Shown piece after piece: positions 24,653-33,219 of a stretch of 45,194 nucleotides of DNA. The notes beneath the pieces were generated by a model. It was not told the origin of the DNA, made no database searches, and saw nothing but the letters and a program-made list of their open reading frames with translations. The first letter of the stretch is position 1. Each line of letters opens with the position of its first letter. Source of the stretch: Caballeronia sp. BR00000012568055 (GTDB lineage: Bacteria > Pseudomonadota > Gammaproteobacteria > Burkholderiales > Burkholderiaceae); the NCBI RefSeq assembly GCF_029439455.1, contig NZ_JAQFVG010000308.1, forward strand, positions 1-45,194. The letters are read 5' to 3'. Position numbers and translations under genes: made by a program.

Positions 24653-24992
24653 GTCAACTCCCCGTTTTGAGTGCATGGGAAGAATTTTGCCGCCAGACGA
24701 CACAATTCAATCCTCCGAATAACCCCTTATTCCGGCCTTATATCGTCTGCTGCTTGGCGCATGCGCAGGTGACGTGATCGTGACAATGGCTGCCATCAAG
24801 GCTTTGCGGGCGGCAGACGGTAAAATTGCGTCTTTCTCCGCAATCGATTCGCGCCGCAAAATTCACTTCGGTAAAACGTTCGCGCAAAAAAACAACAGTT
24901 CGTGCTTTTTTTGACGCAAACGTTGCGCGAACGTCACGGCGGGCGGCTCAGGGTTTTCTCGCAGTTCATTTCGCAGTCACGCAGGCATCGAC

Positions 24993-26354
24993 ATGGTTTC
25001 TGGCAGCAAGGACGTATCACTCAGGCGCGGTTTGAAAAGCCGCCATATTCAACTTATCGCGTTGGGCGGAGCGATCGGCACGGGGCTTTTTCTCGGCGTC
25101 GCGGAAACCATCAAGCTGGCCGGACCTTCCGTGTTGCTCGGGTATGCGATCGCCGGGCTAATGGCGTTTTTCATCATGCGGCAACTCGGCGAGATGATCG
25201 TCGATGAACCGGTGGCCGGTTCGTTCAGCCATTTTGCCGATCGATACTGGGGCCACGCGGCGGGCTTCATCTCCGGCTGGAATTACTGGGCGGTGTATAT
25301 CCTCGTCAGCATGGCGGAGCTGTCGGCGGTCGGCATCTATATGCAGTACTGGTGGCCGGGCCTGCCGACCTGGGTATCGGCGCTGGCGTGCTTCGTAATC
25401 GTCAATGCCATCAATCTGACCAGCGTGAAGTCGTACGGCGAGACGGAGTTCTGGTTCGCCATCGTCAAGGTCGCGGCGATTCTCGGCATGATCGGATTCG
25501 GCGCGTATTTGCTGATGTCCGGTCACGCGGGACCGCAGGCGAGCGTGGAGAATCTCTGGCAACGCGGTGGATTCTTTCCGTATGGCATCAACGGTCTTGT
25601 CATGTCGATGGCCGTCATCATGTTCTCGTTCGGCGGGCTGGAACTGGTCGGCATCACGGCGGCGGAGGCGGAAGATCCGTCGCGCAGCATTCCGCGCGCG
25701 ACCAATCAGGTGATTTACCGCATTCTGATTTTTTATATCGGCGCGCTGGGCGTGCTGTTGTCGCTGTATCCGTGGGACAAGGTGGCGACGGGCGGCAGTC
25801 CGTTCGTGCTGATCTTCCGCGAACTAAATAGCTCGCTGGTGGCGAACGTGTTGAACGTGATCGTGCTGACGGCGGCGCTTTCCGTCTACAACAGCGGCGT
25901 CTATGCGAACAGCCGCATGCTCTACGGCCTCGCGCAGCAAGGCAATGCGCCGCGCGCCTTCCTCAAGATCAGCCAACGCGGCATTCCGCTGATGGCGCTC
26001 GGGGTATCGGCGATGGTGACGGCGGCGTGCGTGCTGATCAATTACTTCGTGCCGGGCCGCGCGTTCGGCATGCTGATGAGCCTCGCGGTGTCGGCGCTCA
26101 TCATCAACTGGGCGATGATCAGCATCATCCATTTGCGATTCCGGCGCGAAAAGCGTGCGCGGGGGTTCGGCACGGCGTTTCAGAGCCTCGGCTATCCGAT
26201 CACCAATTATCTGTGCCTCGCGTTTGTCGGGCTGATCGTGTGGGTGACGTACGAGACGCCGGGCATGCGGCTGTCGGCGTTGCTGATCCCGGTTTGGCTG
26301 GCAGTGCTGGGAATCGGCTACTATCTCAAATCTCTGGGCCAACGCGCCCCCTGA
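24993..26354 (+). CDS. Amino-acid permease (APC family, AroP/ProY-like)
   Basis: This 453-residue permease has 12 TM helices with the amino-acid transporter family signature: LKSRHIQLIALGGAIGTGLF, PVAGSFSHFADRYWG with WNYW after it, and the segment SFGGLELVGITAAEAEDPSR. It imports an amino acid with protons. Similarity in these blocks is to AroP/PheP/ProY-type carriers. The aromatic aminotransferase 21 bases downstream suggests an aromatic substrate (inference). The start has no strong Shine-Dalgarno; I chose this ATG because the N-terminal tail length fits the family. Confidence 0.86.
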   Translation: MVSGSKDVSLRRGLKSRHIQLIALGGAIGTGLFLGVAETIKLAGPSVLLGYAIAGLMAFFIMRQLGEMIVDEPVAGSFSHFADRYWGHAAGFISGWNYWAVYILVSMAELSAVGIYMQYWWPGLPTWVSALACFVIVNAINLTSVKSYGETEFWFAIVKVAAILGMIGFGAYLLMSGHAGPQASVENLWQRGGFFPYGINGLVMSMAVIMFSFGGLELVGITAAEAEDPSRSIPRATNQVIYRILIFYIGALGVLLSLYPWDKVATGGSPFVLIFRELNSSLVANVLNVIVLTAALSVYNSGVYANSRMLYGLAQQGNAPRAFLKISQRGIPLMALGVSAMVTAACVLINYFVPGRAFGMLMSLAVSALIINWAMISIIHLRFRREKRARGFGTAFQSLGYPITNYLCLAFVGLIVWVTYETPGMRLSALLIPVWLAVLGIGYYLKSLGQRAP

Positions 26355-26375
26355 CCCACGTCTGACATAAACACC

Positions 26376-27572
26376 ATGTTCGAACATATCGATGCCTACC
26401 CCGGCGACCCGATTCTGTCGCTGAACGAAAACTTCCAGAAGGACCCGCGCACCAACAAGGTCAATCTGAGCATCGGCATCTACTTCGACGACGAAGGCCG
26501 TCTGCCCGTGATGCAGGCCGTGCGCGAAGCCGAGCTGTCCATCCTCAAGACACTCGGCCCGAAACCCTATCTGCCGATGGCCGGTTTCGCGCATTACCGC
26601 GATGCCGTGCAGGCGCTGGTGTTCGGCAACGACAACCCGTCGCGCGCGGCGGGCCGCATTGCTACCGTGCAGACGCTGGGTGGATCGGGCGCGTTGAAAG
26701 TGGGCGCGGATTTCATCAAGCGCTATTTCCCGAACACGCAAGTCTGGGTCAGCGATCCGACGTGGGAAAACCATCGCTTTATCTTCGAGCGCGCGGGCTT
26801 CGAAGTGAACACGTATCCGTATTACGACGAAGCCACCGGCGGACTGCGTTTCGATGCCATGCTCGATGCCATCGATAAATTGCCGGCGAAGAGTGTCGTG
26901 TTGCTGCATGCGTGCTGCCACAACCCGACCGGCGTCGATCTGGACGAAGCGCAGTGGATCAAGATTATCGATGTGCTGCAAAAGCGCGATCTGCTGCCCT
27001 TCGTCGATATGGCGTATCAGGGCTTCGGCGCGGGTCTGGACGACGATGCCTTCGCCGTGCGCGAACTTGGCCGTCGCGGTGTTCCGGCCTTCGTCGCCAA
27101 TTCGTTCTCGAAGAATTTCTCGCTGTACGGCGAGCGTTGCGGCGGTCTGCACGTGATTTGCGATGACGCCGCCGAAGCCGACCGCGTGCTCGGTCAACTC
27201 ACGAGCGCGGTGCGCGCGAACTACAGCAATCCGCCGACGCACGGCGCGAAGATCGTCACGCATGTGCTGAACACGCCTGAACTCAAGCAGATGTGGGAGC
27301 AGGAACTCGCGTCGATGTGCCAGCGCATCGCGCGCATGCGCCAGGCGATTCACGACGGCCTGAAGGATCACGTGCGCGGCGAAATGCTCACGCGATACAT
27401 CAAGCAGCGCGGCATGTTCACGTACACGGGTCTGGTCGCGGAACAGGCGGATCGGCTGAAGGAAGAATTCGGCGTCTATATTCTGCGTTCGGGCCGCATG
27501 TGCGTGGCCGGTCTGAACGACAGCAACGTGCAGATCACGGCGGACGCCATCGGCAAGGTGCTGGCTAAGTAA
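26376..27572 (+). CDS. tyrB: Aromatic amino acid aminotransferase (class I, PLP)
   Basis: This 398-residue enzyme is a fold-type I aspartate/aromatic aminotransferase. Blocks are VNLSIGIYFDDEGR near 30, QTLGGSGAL near 110, the HACCHNPTGVD loop, FVDMAYQGFG, and the PLP lysine Lys246 in NSFSKNFSLYGERCG; the C-terminal substrate Arg is in ILRSGRM. It moves the amino group between 2-oxoglutarate and Phe, Tyr or Asp. TyrB is preferred over AspC because of the permease neighbour and general resemblance, but dual specificity is usual. The start lies 21 bases after the permease stop, so the two genes likely form an operon for amino-acid uptake and transamination. Confidence 0.88.
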   Translation: MFEHIDAYPGDPILSLNENFQKDPRTNKVNLSIGIYFDDEGRLPVMQAVREAELSILKTLGPKPYLPMAGFAHYRDAVQALVFGNDNPSRAAGRIATVQTLGGSGALKVGADFIKRYFPNTQVWVSDPTWENHRFIFERAGFEVNTYPYYDEATGGLRFDAMLDAIDKLPAKSVVLLHACCHNPTGVDLDEAQWIKIIDVLQKRDLLPFVDMAYQGFGAGLDDDAFAVRELGRRGVPAFVANSFSKNFSLYGERCGGLHVICDDAAEADRVLGQLTSAVRANYSNPPTHGAKIVTHVLNTPELKQMWEQELASMCQRIARMRQAIHDGLKDHVRGEMLTRYIKQRGMFTYTGLVAEQADRLKEEFGVYILRSGRMCVAGLNDSNVQITADAIGKVLAK

Positions 27573-27578
27573 ATTGCT

Positions 27579-27947
27579 TCAAAACGCGGGACAGGACAGC
27601 ACGCGCTGCGTCGGCAGCGCACCCGGTCCCGCGTCGACCGGCGCACCGCGCGGCGGCGTCGCGATCAGGCGCACGCTGCTTTCTCCCGCATTCGCGAGTA
27701 TGTATTGCTCGCTCTTTCCCTCCGGCTGCCAATACACGCGATACACCTGCACGTCGCGATAGACATGCAGCACGCCGTGCGTGACTGCATCGCCGTGGCG
27801 GAAGTCGACGTGTTCGCCTTCCTTCAGCGCGAAACTCGAACCCGATGCGCTTTCCAGCGTGCCGCACGGTGTGCCGTCGTCGGCGTATGCGCTTGCAGAA
27901 AAGACGCACGCGGCGGTGAAAATCGAAAGAATCGTACGGTGTTTCAT
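27579..27947 (-). CDS. Exported hypothetical protein, 122 residues
   Basis: A signal peptide (MKHRTILSIFTAACVFSASA, cleavage after AYA) is followed by a small beta-rich domain (FALKEGEHVDFRHGD, VLHVYRDVQVYRVYW) and a Pro-rich end with two Cys in the mature part. I do not recognise a family. A GGAG lies about 9 bases before the ATG. The gene converges on tyrB with a 6-base gap, and the 130 bases on its other side are shared with the divergent gene at 28078. Confidence 0.7.
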   Translation of the reverse strand: MKHRTILSIFTAACVFSASAYADDGTPCGTLESASGSSFALKEGEHVDFRHGDAVTHGVLHVYRDVQVYRVYWQPEGKSEQYILANAGESSVRLIATPPRGAPVDAGPGALPTQRVLSCPAF

Positions 27948-28077
27948 CCGTTATCGCTCCGTCAAACCTGTCGTTTCGACGCACGTGCGCCATGCCGCGT
28001 GCGCGAATCAATAAGCCCGCGAAACGCCGGTGCATGTGCTACCTTGAATGAAGCCTGAGTCGATTCGGGAGGCCGCC

Positions 28078-28326
28078 ATGTCAGTCATCGCACCGGATGA
28101 AAAAGCGGGTTTTCTGGCGATATTGGCACGCCATCGGCTGAATCAAGAAGACTTTCTTGTGCAGGAAACGGACCTGTCGGACGTAGTGGACGATGTCTAT
28201 CCGTTGCAGGGTCATGTGACGATCGTGCGGCAATCGACGTTGAAGCAACGCGAATACCGCATTGGCCACGGCACGAAGTGGGTGGCGGATTTCGAGCAGG
28301 ATTTGAACAAGGGCGCGTTCGGGTAA
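28078..28326 (+). CDS. Hypothetical protein, 82 residues
   Basis: This is a small soluble protein (MSVIAPDEKAGFLAILARHR, then VYPLQGHVTIVRQ and RIGHGTKWVADFEQDL) without TM segment. The ATG at 28078 has GGGAGG 7 bases upstream and is preferred over one 10 codons earlier. The pattern suggests a compact alpha/beta domain. I do not recognise it. The stop codon overlaps an ATG in the frame of the next gene (TAATG at 28324-28328), which could couple their translation. Confidence 0.65.
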   Translation: MSVIAPDEKAGFLAILARHRLNQEDFLVQETDLSDVVDDVYPLQGHVTIVRQSTLKQREYRIGHGTKWVADFEQDLNKGAFG

Positions 28327-28421
28327 TGCCGGCAGGATCGCCCTTCGATGCGAGCGGCCCGCATGAAAAGAATGGCCGCGCGCATTTCATTTTTTACGCA
28401 CGTTTTCACGCGGAGCATGAG

Positions 28422-28739
28422 ATGAGACCGACCGAGTTCACATCGTTCAGGGCGCATGTCGCGATGTTGCTGCGCGATCTTCCGCGCGGCGTGACCGCCG
28501 ATCTCACCGATGTCACCGTCGCCTACTGGAACGGCCGGCAAGTCGTGGGCGCGTATTTGCGCGACAACGGCCGTCTCGACGAGGACTTCGATTTCGATGA
28601 AAACGCGTGGGGCAACTGGCGCGACGACTTCCTGATCTGGCTCGACGCGCCGCGTTTTTCCGAGCGCAGCGATCTGAAAGCCGCGCTGCTTTCAGATACA
28701 CCGATGGCCAACGTGCACGGCGGACGCTGGCCGCTTTGA
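28422..28739 (+). CDS. Hypothetical protein, 105 residues
   Basis: This is a soluble protein with many acidic and aromatic residues (VTVAYWNGRQVVGAYLRDNG, DEDFDFDENAWGNWRDDFL). No domain is recognised. ATG 28422 has CGGAG 7 bases upstream and is preferred. An in-frame ATG at 28326 overlaps the stop of the previous gene and would add 32 residues of less protein-like sequence. It is probably co-transcribed with that gene. Confidence 0.6.
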   Translation: MRPTEFTSFRAHVAMLLRDLPRGVTADLTDVTVAYWNGRQVVGAYLRDNGRLDEDFDFDENAWGNWRDDFLIWLDAPRFSERSDLKAALLSDTPMANVHGGRWPL

Positions 28740-28768
28740 TGCTCTTTGTGCCTCTTTGAGCCTGTGCC

Positions 28769-28906
28769 TTACTTGCCGAGGCGGTAGGCGCCGGCCATCA
28801 ATGCGGCGACTTTGGCGCGGGCCTTAAGCGCGTCACGCACGGCGACGTAGAGCTTGTCGAACATAAGGGTGAACAGCGGGCTGGTGGTGGCGGCGATGAT
28901 GCTCAT
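28769..28906 (-). CDS. Small protein, 45 residues
   Basis: The 45-codon frame encodes MSIIAATTSPLFTLMFDKLY, then an amphipathic, Ala/Lys/Arg-rich helix (VAVRDALKARAKVAALMAG) ending in AYRLGK. A strong Shine-Dalgarno GAGGA sits 7 bases before the ATG. It could lie on the membrane surface. It is transcribed away from the palindrome at 28937-28959. I know no family for it; support is the ribosome site, the clean frame and position beside a regulated-looking promoter region. Confidence 0.55.
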   Translation of the reverse strand: MSIIAATTSPLFTLMFDKLYVAVRDALKARAKVAALMAGAYRLGK

Positions 28907-28936
28907 GGCGAATTCCTCAATGTTGTCAGCGAACTA

Positions 28937-28966
28937 GGTTAACTACCTAGGTAATAACCCTATACT
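28937..28966 (+). promoter_or_regulatory. Promoter with nested palindrome (MarR-like operator)
   Basis: TACCTAGGTA (28944-28953) is a perfect 10-base palindrome, nested in a wider GGTTA (28937-28941)...TAACC (28955-28959) repeat. A good -10 hexamer TATACT follows at 28961-28966, pointing to the lipoprotein gene at 29043. The arrangement, a palindrome just before the -10 in otherwise AT-rich DNA, fits a repressor operator of MarR type. No such regulator is encoded nearby. Confidence 0.45.
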
Positions 28967-29042
28967 AGCACGCGATGTCGCGCCGCAACAAAATAAACTT
29001 TGAGGGTTGTCTCGAAATTGGGTGTTTAGAAGTGGAGGGCGC

Positions 29043-30845
29043 ATGGTCGCGCATTTCACGGGTCGTAACATCGCGCTTCTTCTGGCATCTTCGGCTATCG
29101 CTGCTTCGTTGATTGCTGTGGGATGCAGCGGCGGTGGTGGATCGAACACGGATTCGACGGCGACAACTTCTGGCAGCGGCGGCGGCGCGACGGCGGCATC
29201 GAGTCCTTCGACTGGCGCTTCCGCAAGCAGCGGGGCAAGCGCTTCGGGCACTTCCTCGAGTACGTCATCGGGTACTTCAACGGGCACATCACCGGGCACC
29301 GGCACGAGCACCAGCCCCACGGTCGTGACGCATTCGATGGACGTCGCCACGTACCACAACGACATCGGCAGAACGGGGCAGCAGCTTGCGGAAACCGTGC
29401 TCACGCCCGCCAATGTCAATTCCACGACCTTCGGCAAGCTTGCCGTCTTTTCCGTCGATGGTGCGGTGGACGCCGAACCGCTGTTTTTATCGAATATGAC
29501 GATTGCGGGCGGCGCGCACAACGTGCTGTATGTCGCCACCGAAAACGCAAGCGTCTACGCGTTCGATGCCGACAGCGGCACCGTGCTCTGGAAAACCACC
29601 ACGCTTAAATCCGGCGAAACGCCCAGCGATGACCACAGTTGTCCGCAGATCACGCCGACAATCGGCATCACGGCGACGCCGGTGATCGACCGCACGCGCG
29701 GCGCGAACGGCGCGATGTACGTGGTCGGCATGTCGAAGGACGGCGCGGGCGCGTATCACCAGCGCCTCCACGCGCTCGATCTCACCACGGGCGCGGAACT
29801 CTTCAACGGCCCGACCGATATCACCGCGACCTATCCCGGCACCGGCTCGGGCAGCCAGAACGGCACGCTCAGCTTCGATCCCGGCCAGTACGCCGAGCGC
29901 GCCTCGCTGTTGCTGCTCAACGGCGTGGTCTACACGGCGTGGACTTCGCATTGCGACATCCTGCCGTACACGGGCTGGGTGATCGGCTATAACGCTGCGA
30001 CCTTGCAGCAGGCGAGCGTGCTCAATCTGACGCCCAACGGTCAGATGGGCGCGATCTGGATGAGCGGCGCGGGCCTCGCCTCCGACGGCGCATCGATCTA
30101 TTTTCTCGATGCCAACGGCACCTTCGACGCCACGCTTGACGGCAACAGCATGCCGATCCACAACGACTTCGGGAACGGCTTTCTGAAGCTCGGCACATCG
30201 CCCGCACTCAGCGTGACGGACTATTTCGAGGCATCGGACACGGTGGCGGAATCGAATGCGGACGAAGATTTGGGCTCGGGCGGCGCGCTCGTGCTCCCCG
30301 ATCTCGCCGATGCCAGCGGCGCCGTGCATCATCTGGCGCTGGGCGCGGGCAAGAATTCGGTGATCTACGTCGTCAATCGCGACTCGATGGGCAAGTTCGA
30401 TTCGAACGCCGACCATCTGTATCAGGAGATCGTCGGCCAGATCACCGGACCGATGTTCGCGATGCCCGCGTACTTCAACGGCGCGGTGTATTTCGGCTCG
30501 ATCGGCGACAGCATCAAGGCGTTTTCGATCACCAACGCCGCGTTATCGACGACGCCCGCGAGCAAGACTGCCAACACCTTCGGCTCGCCGGGCGCGACGC
30601 CGAGCGTATCGGCGAATGGCGCGGCGAACGGTATCGTGTGGGCGGTGGAAAACGGCACAGTCGCTGTGTTGCACGCCTACGATGCGGGCAATCTCGCGCG
30701 CGAGTTGTACAACAGCAATCAGGCCGCGGGCGCGCGCGATCAGTTCGGACAAGGAAATAAATTCATCACGCCGATGATCGCGAACGGCAAGGTTTATGTC
30801 GGCACGAAAAACGGCGTCGGCGTGTTTGGCTTATTGAGCCATTAG
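29043..30845 (+). CDS. PQQ-like beta-propeller lipoprotein
   Basis: This 600-residue protein has a lipoprotein signal (ALLLASSAIAASLIAVGC, Cys28) and a long Ser/Thr/Gly-rich linker at about 29-95. A repeat domain of beta-propeller type follows: blades show VLYVATENASVYAFDADSGT with VLWKT after it, NGAMYVVGMSKD and GKVYVGTKNGVGVFG, like quinoprotein or outer-membrane assembly propellers. No metal or PQQ-binding set is evident, so it may be structural or binding. GGAGG lies close before the ATG at 29043. Its stop overlaps the convergent glycosidase-like gene by 4 bases. The flexible linker suggests that the propeller is held away from the membrane. Confidence 0.8.
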   Translation: MVAHFTGRNIALLLASSAIAASLIAVGCSGGGGSNTDSTATTSGSGGGATAASSPSTGASASSGASASGTSSSTSSGTSTGTSPGTGTSTSPTVVTHSMDVATYHNDIGRTGQQLAETVLTPANVNSTTFGKLAVFSVDGAVDAEPLFLSNMTIAGGAHNVLYVATENASVYAFDADSGTVLWKTTTLKSGETPSDDHSCPQITPTIGITATPVIDRTRGANGAMYVVGMSKDGAGAYHQRLHALDLTTGAELFNGPTDITATYPGTGSGSQNGTLSFDPGQYAERASLLLLNGVVYTAWTSHCDILPYTGWVIGYNAATLQQASVLNLTPNGQMGAIWMSGAGLASDGASIYFLDANGTFDATLDGNSMPIHNDFGNGFLKLGTSPALSVTDYFEASDTVAESNADEDLGSGGALVLPDLADASGAVHHLALGAGKNSVIYVVNRDSMGKFDSNADHLYQEIVGQITGPMFAMPAYFNGAVYFGSIGDSIKAFSITNAALSTTPASKTANTFGSPGATPSVSANGAANGIVWAVENGTVAVLHAYDAGNLARELYNSNQAAGARDQFGQGNKFITPMIANGKVYVGTKNGVGVFGLLSH

Positions 30846-31921
30846 CGCGGATGCGAGGCGATGAATTGCTTAACATCGGCGTATGCGGGTTTGGGCGTCA
30901 GACCGTCGTTGAGCAGCAGTCCGTATGGACCTTCGCCGCCAGGCGGATCATCGTAAAGCTCGTAAATTTGCACGCTTTCAATATCGTATTGCGATGCAAT
31001 CGACACCATGCCGCCAAGCATGTCATTGGCGAGATAAGCACCGGCTTGCGTTGAATTGCCGAAACTCGGACGCACGCCGAGTTCGGTGATCCACACCGGT
31101 TTGCCGAACGCGTGCAGCGCGCCGATCACGTTATAGCAACCCGTGCCGCCGCACGCGTTGGTGATATCGCCCTGATCCGAAAACCAGTGCCACGCGGTAA
31201 TGTCCCACGTCACCACCGGATGTCCGCTCGTGCCGTCCGGCTGCGTGCCATTCGCCAGCATTTGATCAAACGCGTAATGCATCCATGTATCCGCGCCGAT
31301 GATGATTTTGCCTCTCGAATCCATTGAACGAATACCGGCGATCATGCCGCGAATCACGCCGCGCGCCGTCTGGAATTTGCGATTGTCGTAATCGGTGATA
31401 CGCACGCCATCGACATTTCCGGTGAGGCATTGCGCGCCGAGTTCGTTGCTGACTTCGTAATACGGAAAGTGCTGCGCGCCGGTTTGCCGCCCGAGCGTAT
31501 AACCGGCGTTATAGGCGGATTGTTCATCGGGAAAGTTGTAGGTGCTGCCAAAGCCCACATCCATCAGCAGCACAGGAAATACGGTGACGCCGCCGGCGGC
31601 CATTGTGTTCGCGAGTGCGCCGATATCGGACGCGCTGGAAGCGCTGAACACTTCGTTGCGGTAAACCTTCATGCCGAGGTCTTTGAGTTGCGCAAGCTGA
31701 GTCGATTGCGGTGTGGAGCGGTAGACGCTGCCATAACCGTTATGACCGTTCACGCCATAAAACAAGCTTCCCGATACCGGCGATGACGAATGCCGCCGCG
31801 CATTGTCGATGGAAGCGGGCGTGGTGTCATCGGAAGAACCGCCACCGCATGACGCGATAAAAATCGAAATAGCGGCGATTTGAAAACTTAAAACGATGCG
31901 AATAAAACGAGCGAATGTCAT
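30842..31921 (-). CDS. Glycoside hydrolase-like (clan GH-A type) lipoprotein
   Basis: This 359-residue protein has a lipoprotein signal (IAAISIFIASC, Cys25) and a TIM-barrel domain. Indications are FYGVNGHNGYG at the start of the barrel, YYEVSNELG with the Asn-Glu pair typical of the acid/base residue in clan GH-A, WDITAWHWF, and VWITELGVRP with the likely nucleophile Glu on strand 7. It should act on a glycan in the envelope; the substrate is unknown (GH39/GH5-like groups are possible). It converges with the propeller lipoprotein gene and the two stop codons overlap. Its own promoter should lie in the AT-rich spacer upstream. Confidence 0.75.
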   Translation of the reverse strand: MTFARFIRIVLSFQIAAISIFIASCGGGSSDDTTPASIDNARRHSSSPVSGSLFYGVNGHNGYGSVYRSTPQSTQLAQLKDLGMKVYRNEVFSASSASDIGALANTMAAGGVTVFPVLLMDVGFGSTYNFPDEQSAYNAGYTLGRQTGAQHFPYYEVSNELGAQCLTGNVDGVRITDYDNRKFQTARGVIRGMIAGIRSMDSRGKIIIGADTWMHYAFDQMLANGTQPDGTSGHPVVTWDITAWHWFSDQGDITNACGGTGCYNVIGALHAFGKPVWITELGVRPSFGNSTQAGAYLANDMLGGMVSIASQYDIESVQIYELYDDPPGGEGPYGLLLNDGLTPKPAYADVKQFIASHPR

Positions 31922-32341
31922 CGTGCATGCTTCGTGAATCGAAGCCTCGAAATATTCCCCGCGATTGAATTAACGCGACGTGCGCAGTGAGATTATCTGG
32001 AATCCAGATTGATTTGCGATGGCGCTGATCGACAGGCACGACGCGGCTCACAACCGTTTATTCGGCCGCTTGATGAGGATTGGGATGGATCGTGCGAAGG
32101 GCAATATAGACCGCGCTATACCGGATAATCAAGCCATAATCGCCGGCATTGACGGGTTGGCGGTTAAATGGGGTAATCGAATCGCGAGTGTGGTTCTCTA
32201 TACTCGCGTCACCATTCTCCATATTTAAGCATGGCGAAATAAATCGAATCGGTCGAAACATGACAATTAAAAGACACGCGTTTTAGTTTCATCACGCGAT
32301 GGAATTGTCTGCATCGCAACCCATGGTAAAGTCACGGTTCT
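31922..32341. other. AT-rich spacer between lipoprotein gene and mntP leader
   Basis: This stretch is richer in A/T than the genes around it and carries no credible coding frame. It should hold the promoters for the divergent lipoprotein gene (minus) and mntP (plus). An inverted repeat CGCGAGT (32183-32189)/ACTCGCG (32202-32208) with a 12-base loop is the only clear structure; its role is not known. Confidence 0.5.
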
Positions 32342-32456
32342 TCGCTGGGGAGTAGCCGGCTTTCCATCATTTTGGAAAGCGCGCGTGTCAACACACTCGG
32401 TCACCAACACATGTGACCGTGGCACGCGCAGCCATCAAGGTTGGCAAGACCATCGA
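32342..32456 (+). promoter_or_regulatory. yybP-ykoY manganese riboswitch aptamer
   Basis: The leader of mntP has both conserved blocks of the Mn2+-sensing yybP-ykoY RNA: GGGGAGTAGC (32347-32356) in the 5' loop and GGCAAGACC (32443-32451) in the 3' loop, with a GTCAACA-type segment between. Helix P1 can form between 32342-32348 (TCGCTGG) and 32450-32456 (CCATCGA) with one mismatch. The gene downstream is a Mn2+ exporter, the classical target, so Mn2+ binding should raise its expression. Confidence 0.88.
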
Positions 32457-32511
32457 CGGAATGCGCCCGAAGGCCGGGCGGCGCGTTCTGTCGTTCCGTC
32501 TTGCCCGGCCT
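32455..32511 (+). promoter_or_regulatory. mntP riboswitch expression platform with two competing stems
   Basis: Two perfect stems compete here. GACGGAA (32455-32461) can pair with TTCCGTC (32494-32500), while AGGCCGGGC (32471-32479) can pair with GCCCGGCCT (32503-32511). They interleave, so both would only coexist as a pseudoknot. The first also uses the two last bases of aptamer helix P1. The second ends 11 bases before the mntP ATG, with no T run after it, which points to translational control. Confidence 0.55.
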
Positions 32512-32522
32512 GAGCGCTACGA

Positions 32523-33092
32523 ATGAACCTCGCCTCCACACTATTTCTCGCTTTCGCCATGTCCACCGACGCCTTCGCCGCTGCGGTCGGCAAGGGCGCG
32601 ACGCTGCATAAACCACGCATCGCGGAGGCGCTCAAGACAGGCCTGATCTTCGGCGTGATCGAAGCGATCACGCCGCTGGTCGGCTGGGCGTTGGGCCGCG
32701 CCGCCGCGCAATACGTGACCGCGTGGGATCACTGGATCGCGTTCGGGCTGCTCGGGCTGCTCGGCGCGCGCATGATCCGCGAAGGCTTCGGTCAGGCCAA
32801 AGAGGATGACGAGAAGCCGAAATCGCATTCGTTCTGGGTGCTCGCGCTCACGGGTTTCGCGACCAGCATCGACGCGATGGCGGTCGGCGCGGGCCTCGCC
32901 TTTATCGATGTCGATATTTTCTCGACCGCCGCGACCATCGGCTTCGCGACCATGCTGATGGTGACAATCGGCGTGATGGTCGGGCGTCTGGTCGGCGCGA
33001 CCATCGGCAAGCGGGCGGAGATTGTCGGCGGCGTAATTCTGATCGGCGTCGGCAGCGTGATTCTGGCCGAACATCTCGGCTATCTCGCCTGA
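32523..33092 (+). CDS. mntP: Manganese efflux pump MntP
   Basis: This 189-residue, six-TM protein matches MntP, the inner-membrane Mn2+ exporter, in length and in its two internally similar halves: [17 protein letters not shown] in the first and [19 protein letters not shown] in the second, each with the conserved Asp in a TM helix. It protects against manganese excess. Expression should be governed by the upstream yybP-ykoY riboswitch. There is no strong Shine-Dalgarno before the ATG (TGAG at best), which fits structural control of translation. A 7-bp inverted repeat (CTGGTTC/GAACCAG, 33096-33113) follows the stop. Confidence 0.92.
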   Translation: MNLASTLFLAFAMSTDAFAAAVGKGATLHKPRIAEALKTGLIFGVIEAITPLVGWALGRAAAQYVTAWDHWIAFGLLGLLGARMIREGFGQAKEDDEKPKSHSFWVLALTGFATSIDAMAVGAGLAFIDVDIFSTAATIGFATMLMVTIGVMVGRLVGATIGKRAEIVGGVILIGVGSVILAEHLGYLA

Positions 33093-33095
33093 TCC

Positions 33096-33113
33096 CTGGT
33101 TCAGTCGAACCAG
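33096..33113. repeat. Inverted repeat after mntP
   Basis: CTGGTTC-AGTC-GAACCAG is a perfect 7-bp stem just beyond the mntP stop. It is followed by A residues rather than T, so it is not a classical intrinsic terminator on the plus strand, though it may protect the 3' end of the mRNA. Confidence 0.4.
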
Positions 33114-33130
33114 CCAAAAAATCGCGCAAA

Positions 33131-33136
33131 TATAAT
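33131..33136 (+). promoter_or_regulatory. Candidate -10 element for alr
   Basis: TATAAT, a perfect -10 hexamer in an AT-rich patch, lies 84 bases before the alanine racemase ATG. No clear -35 is visible 16-18 bases upstream. Confidence 0.4.
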
Positions 33137-33219
33137 AACAACCACTGCCTGACGGTCGATACGATTGCGGAATCCACTAATTCTGCGCTATTTCCACGTA
33201 TCGCTCGTCAGGAGTTTCC

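Noticed and set aside
25824..27371. 515-codon open frame on the minus strand opposite the permease and aminotransferase
   Set aside because: Low-complexity Arg/His/Val composition, no family features; the plus strand genes are certain.
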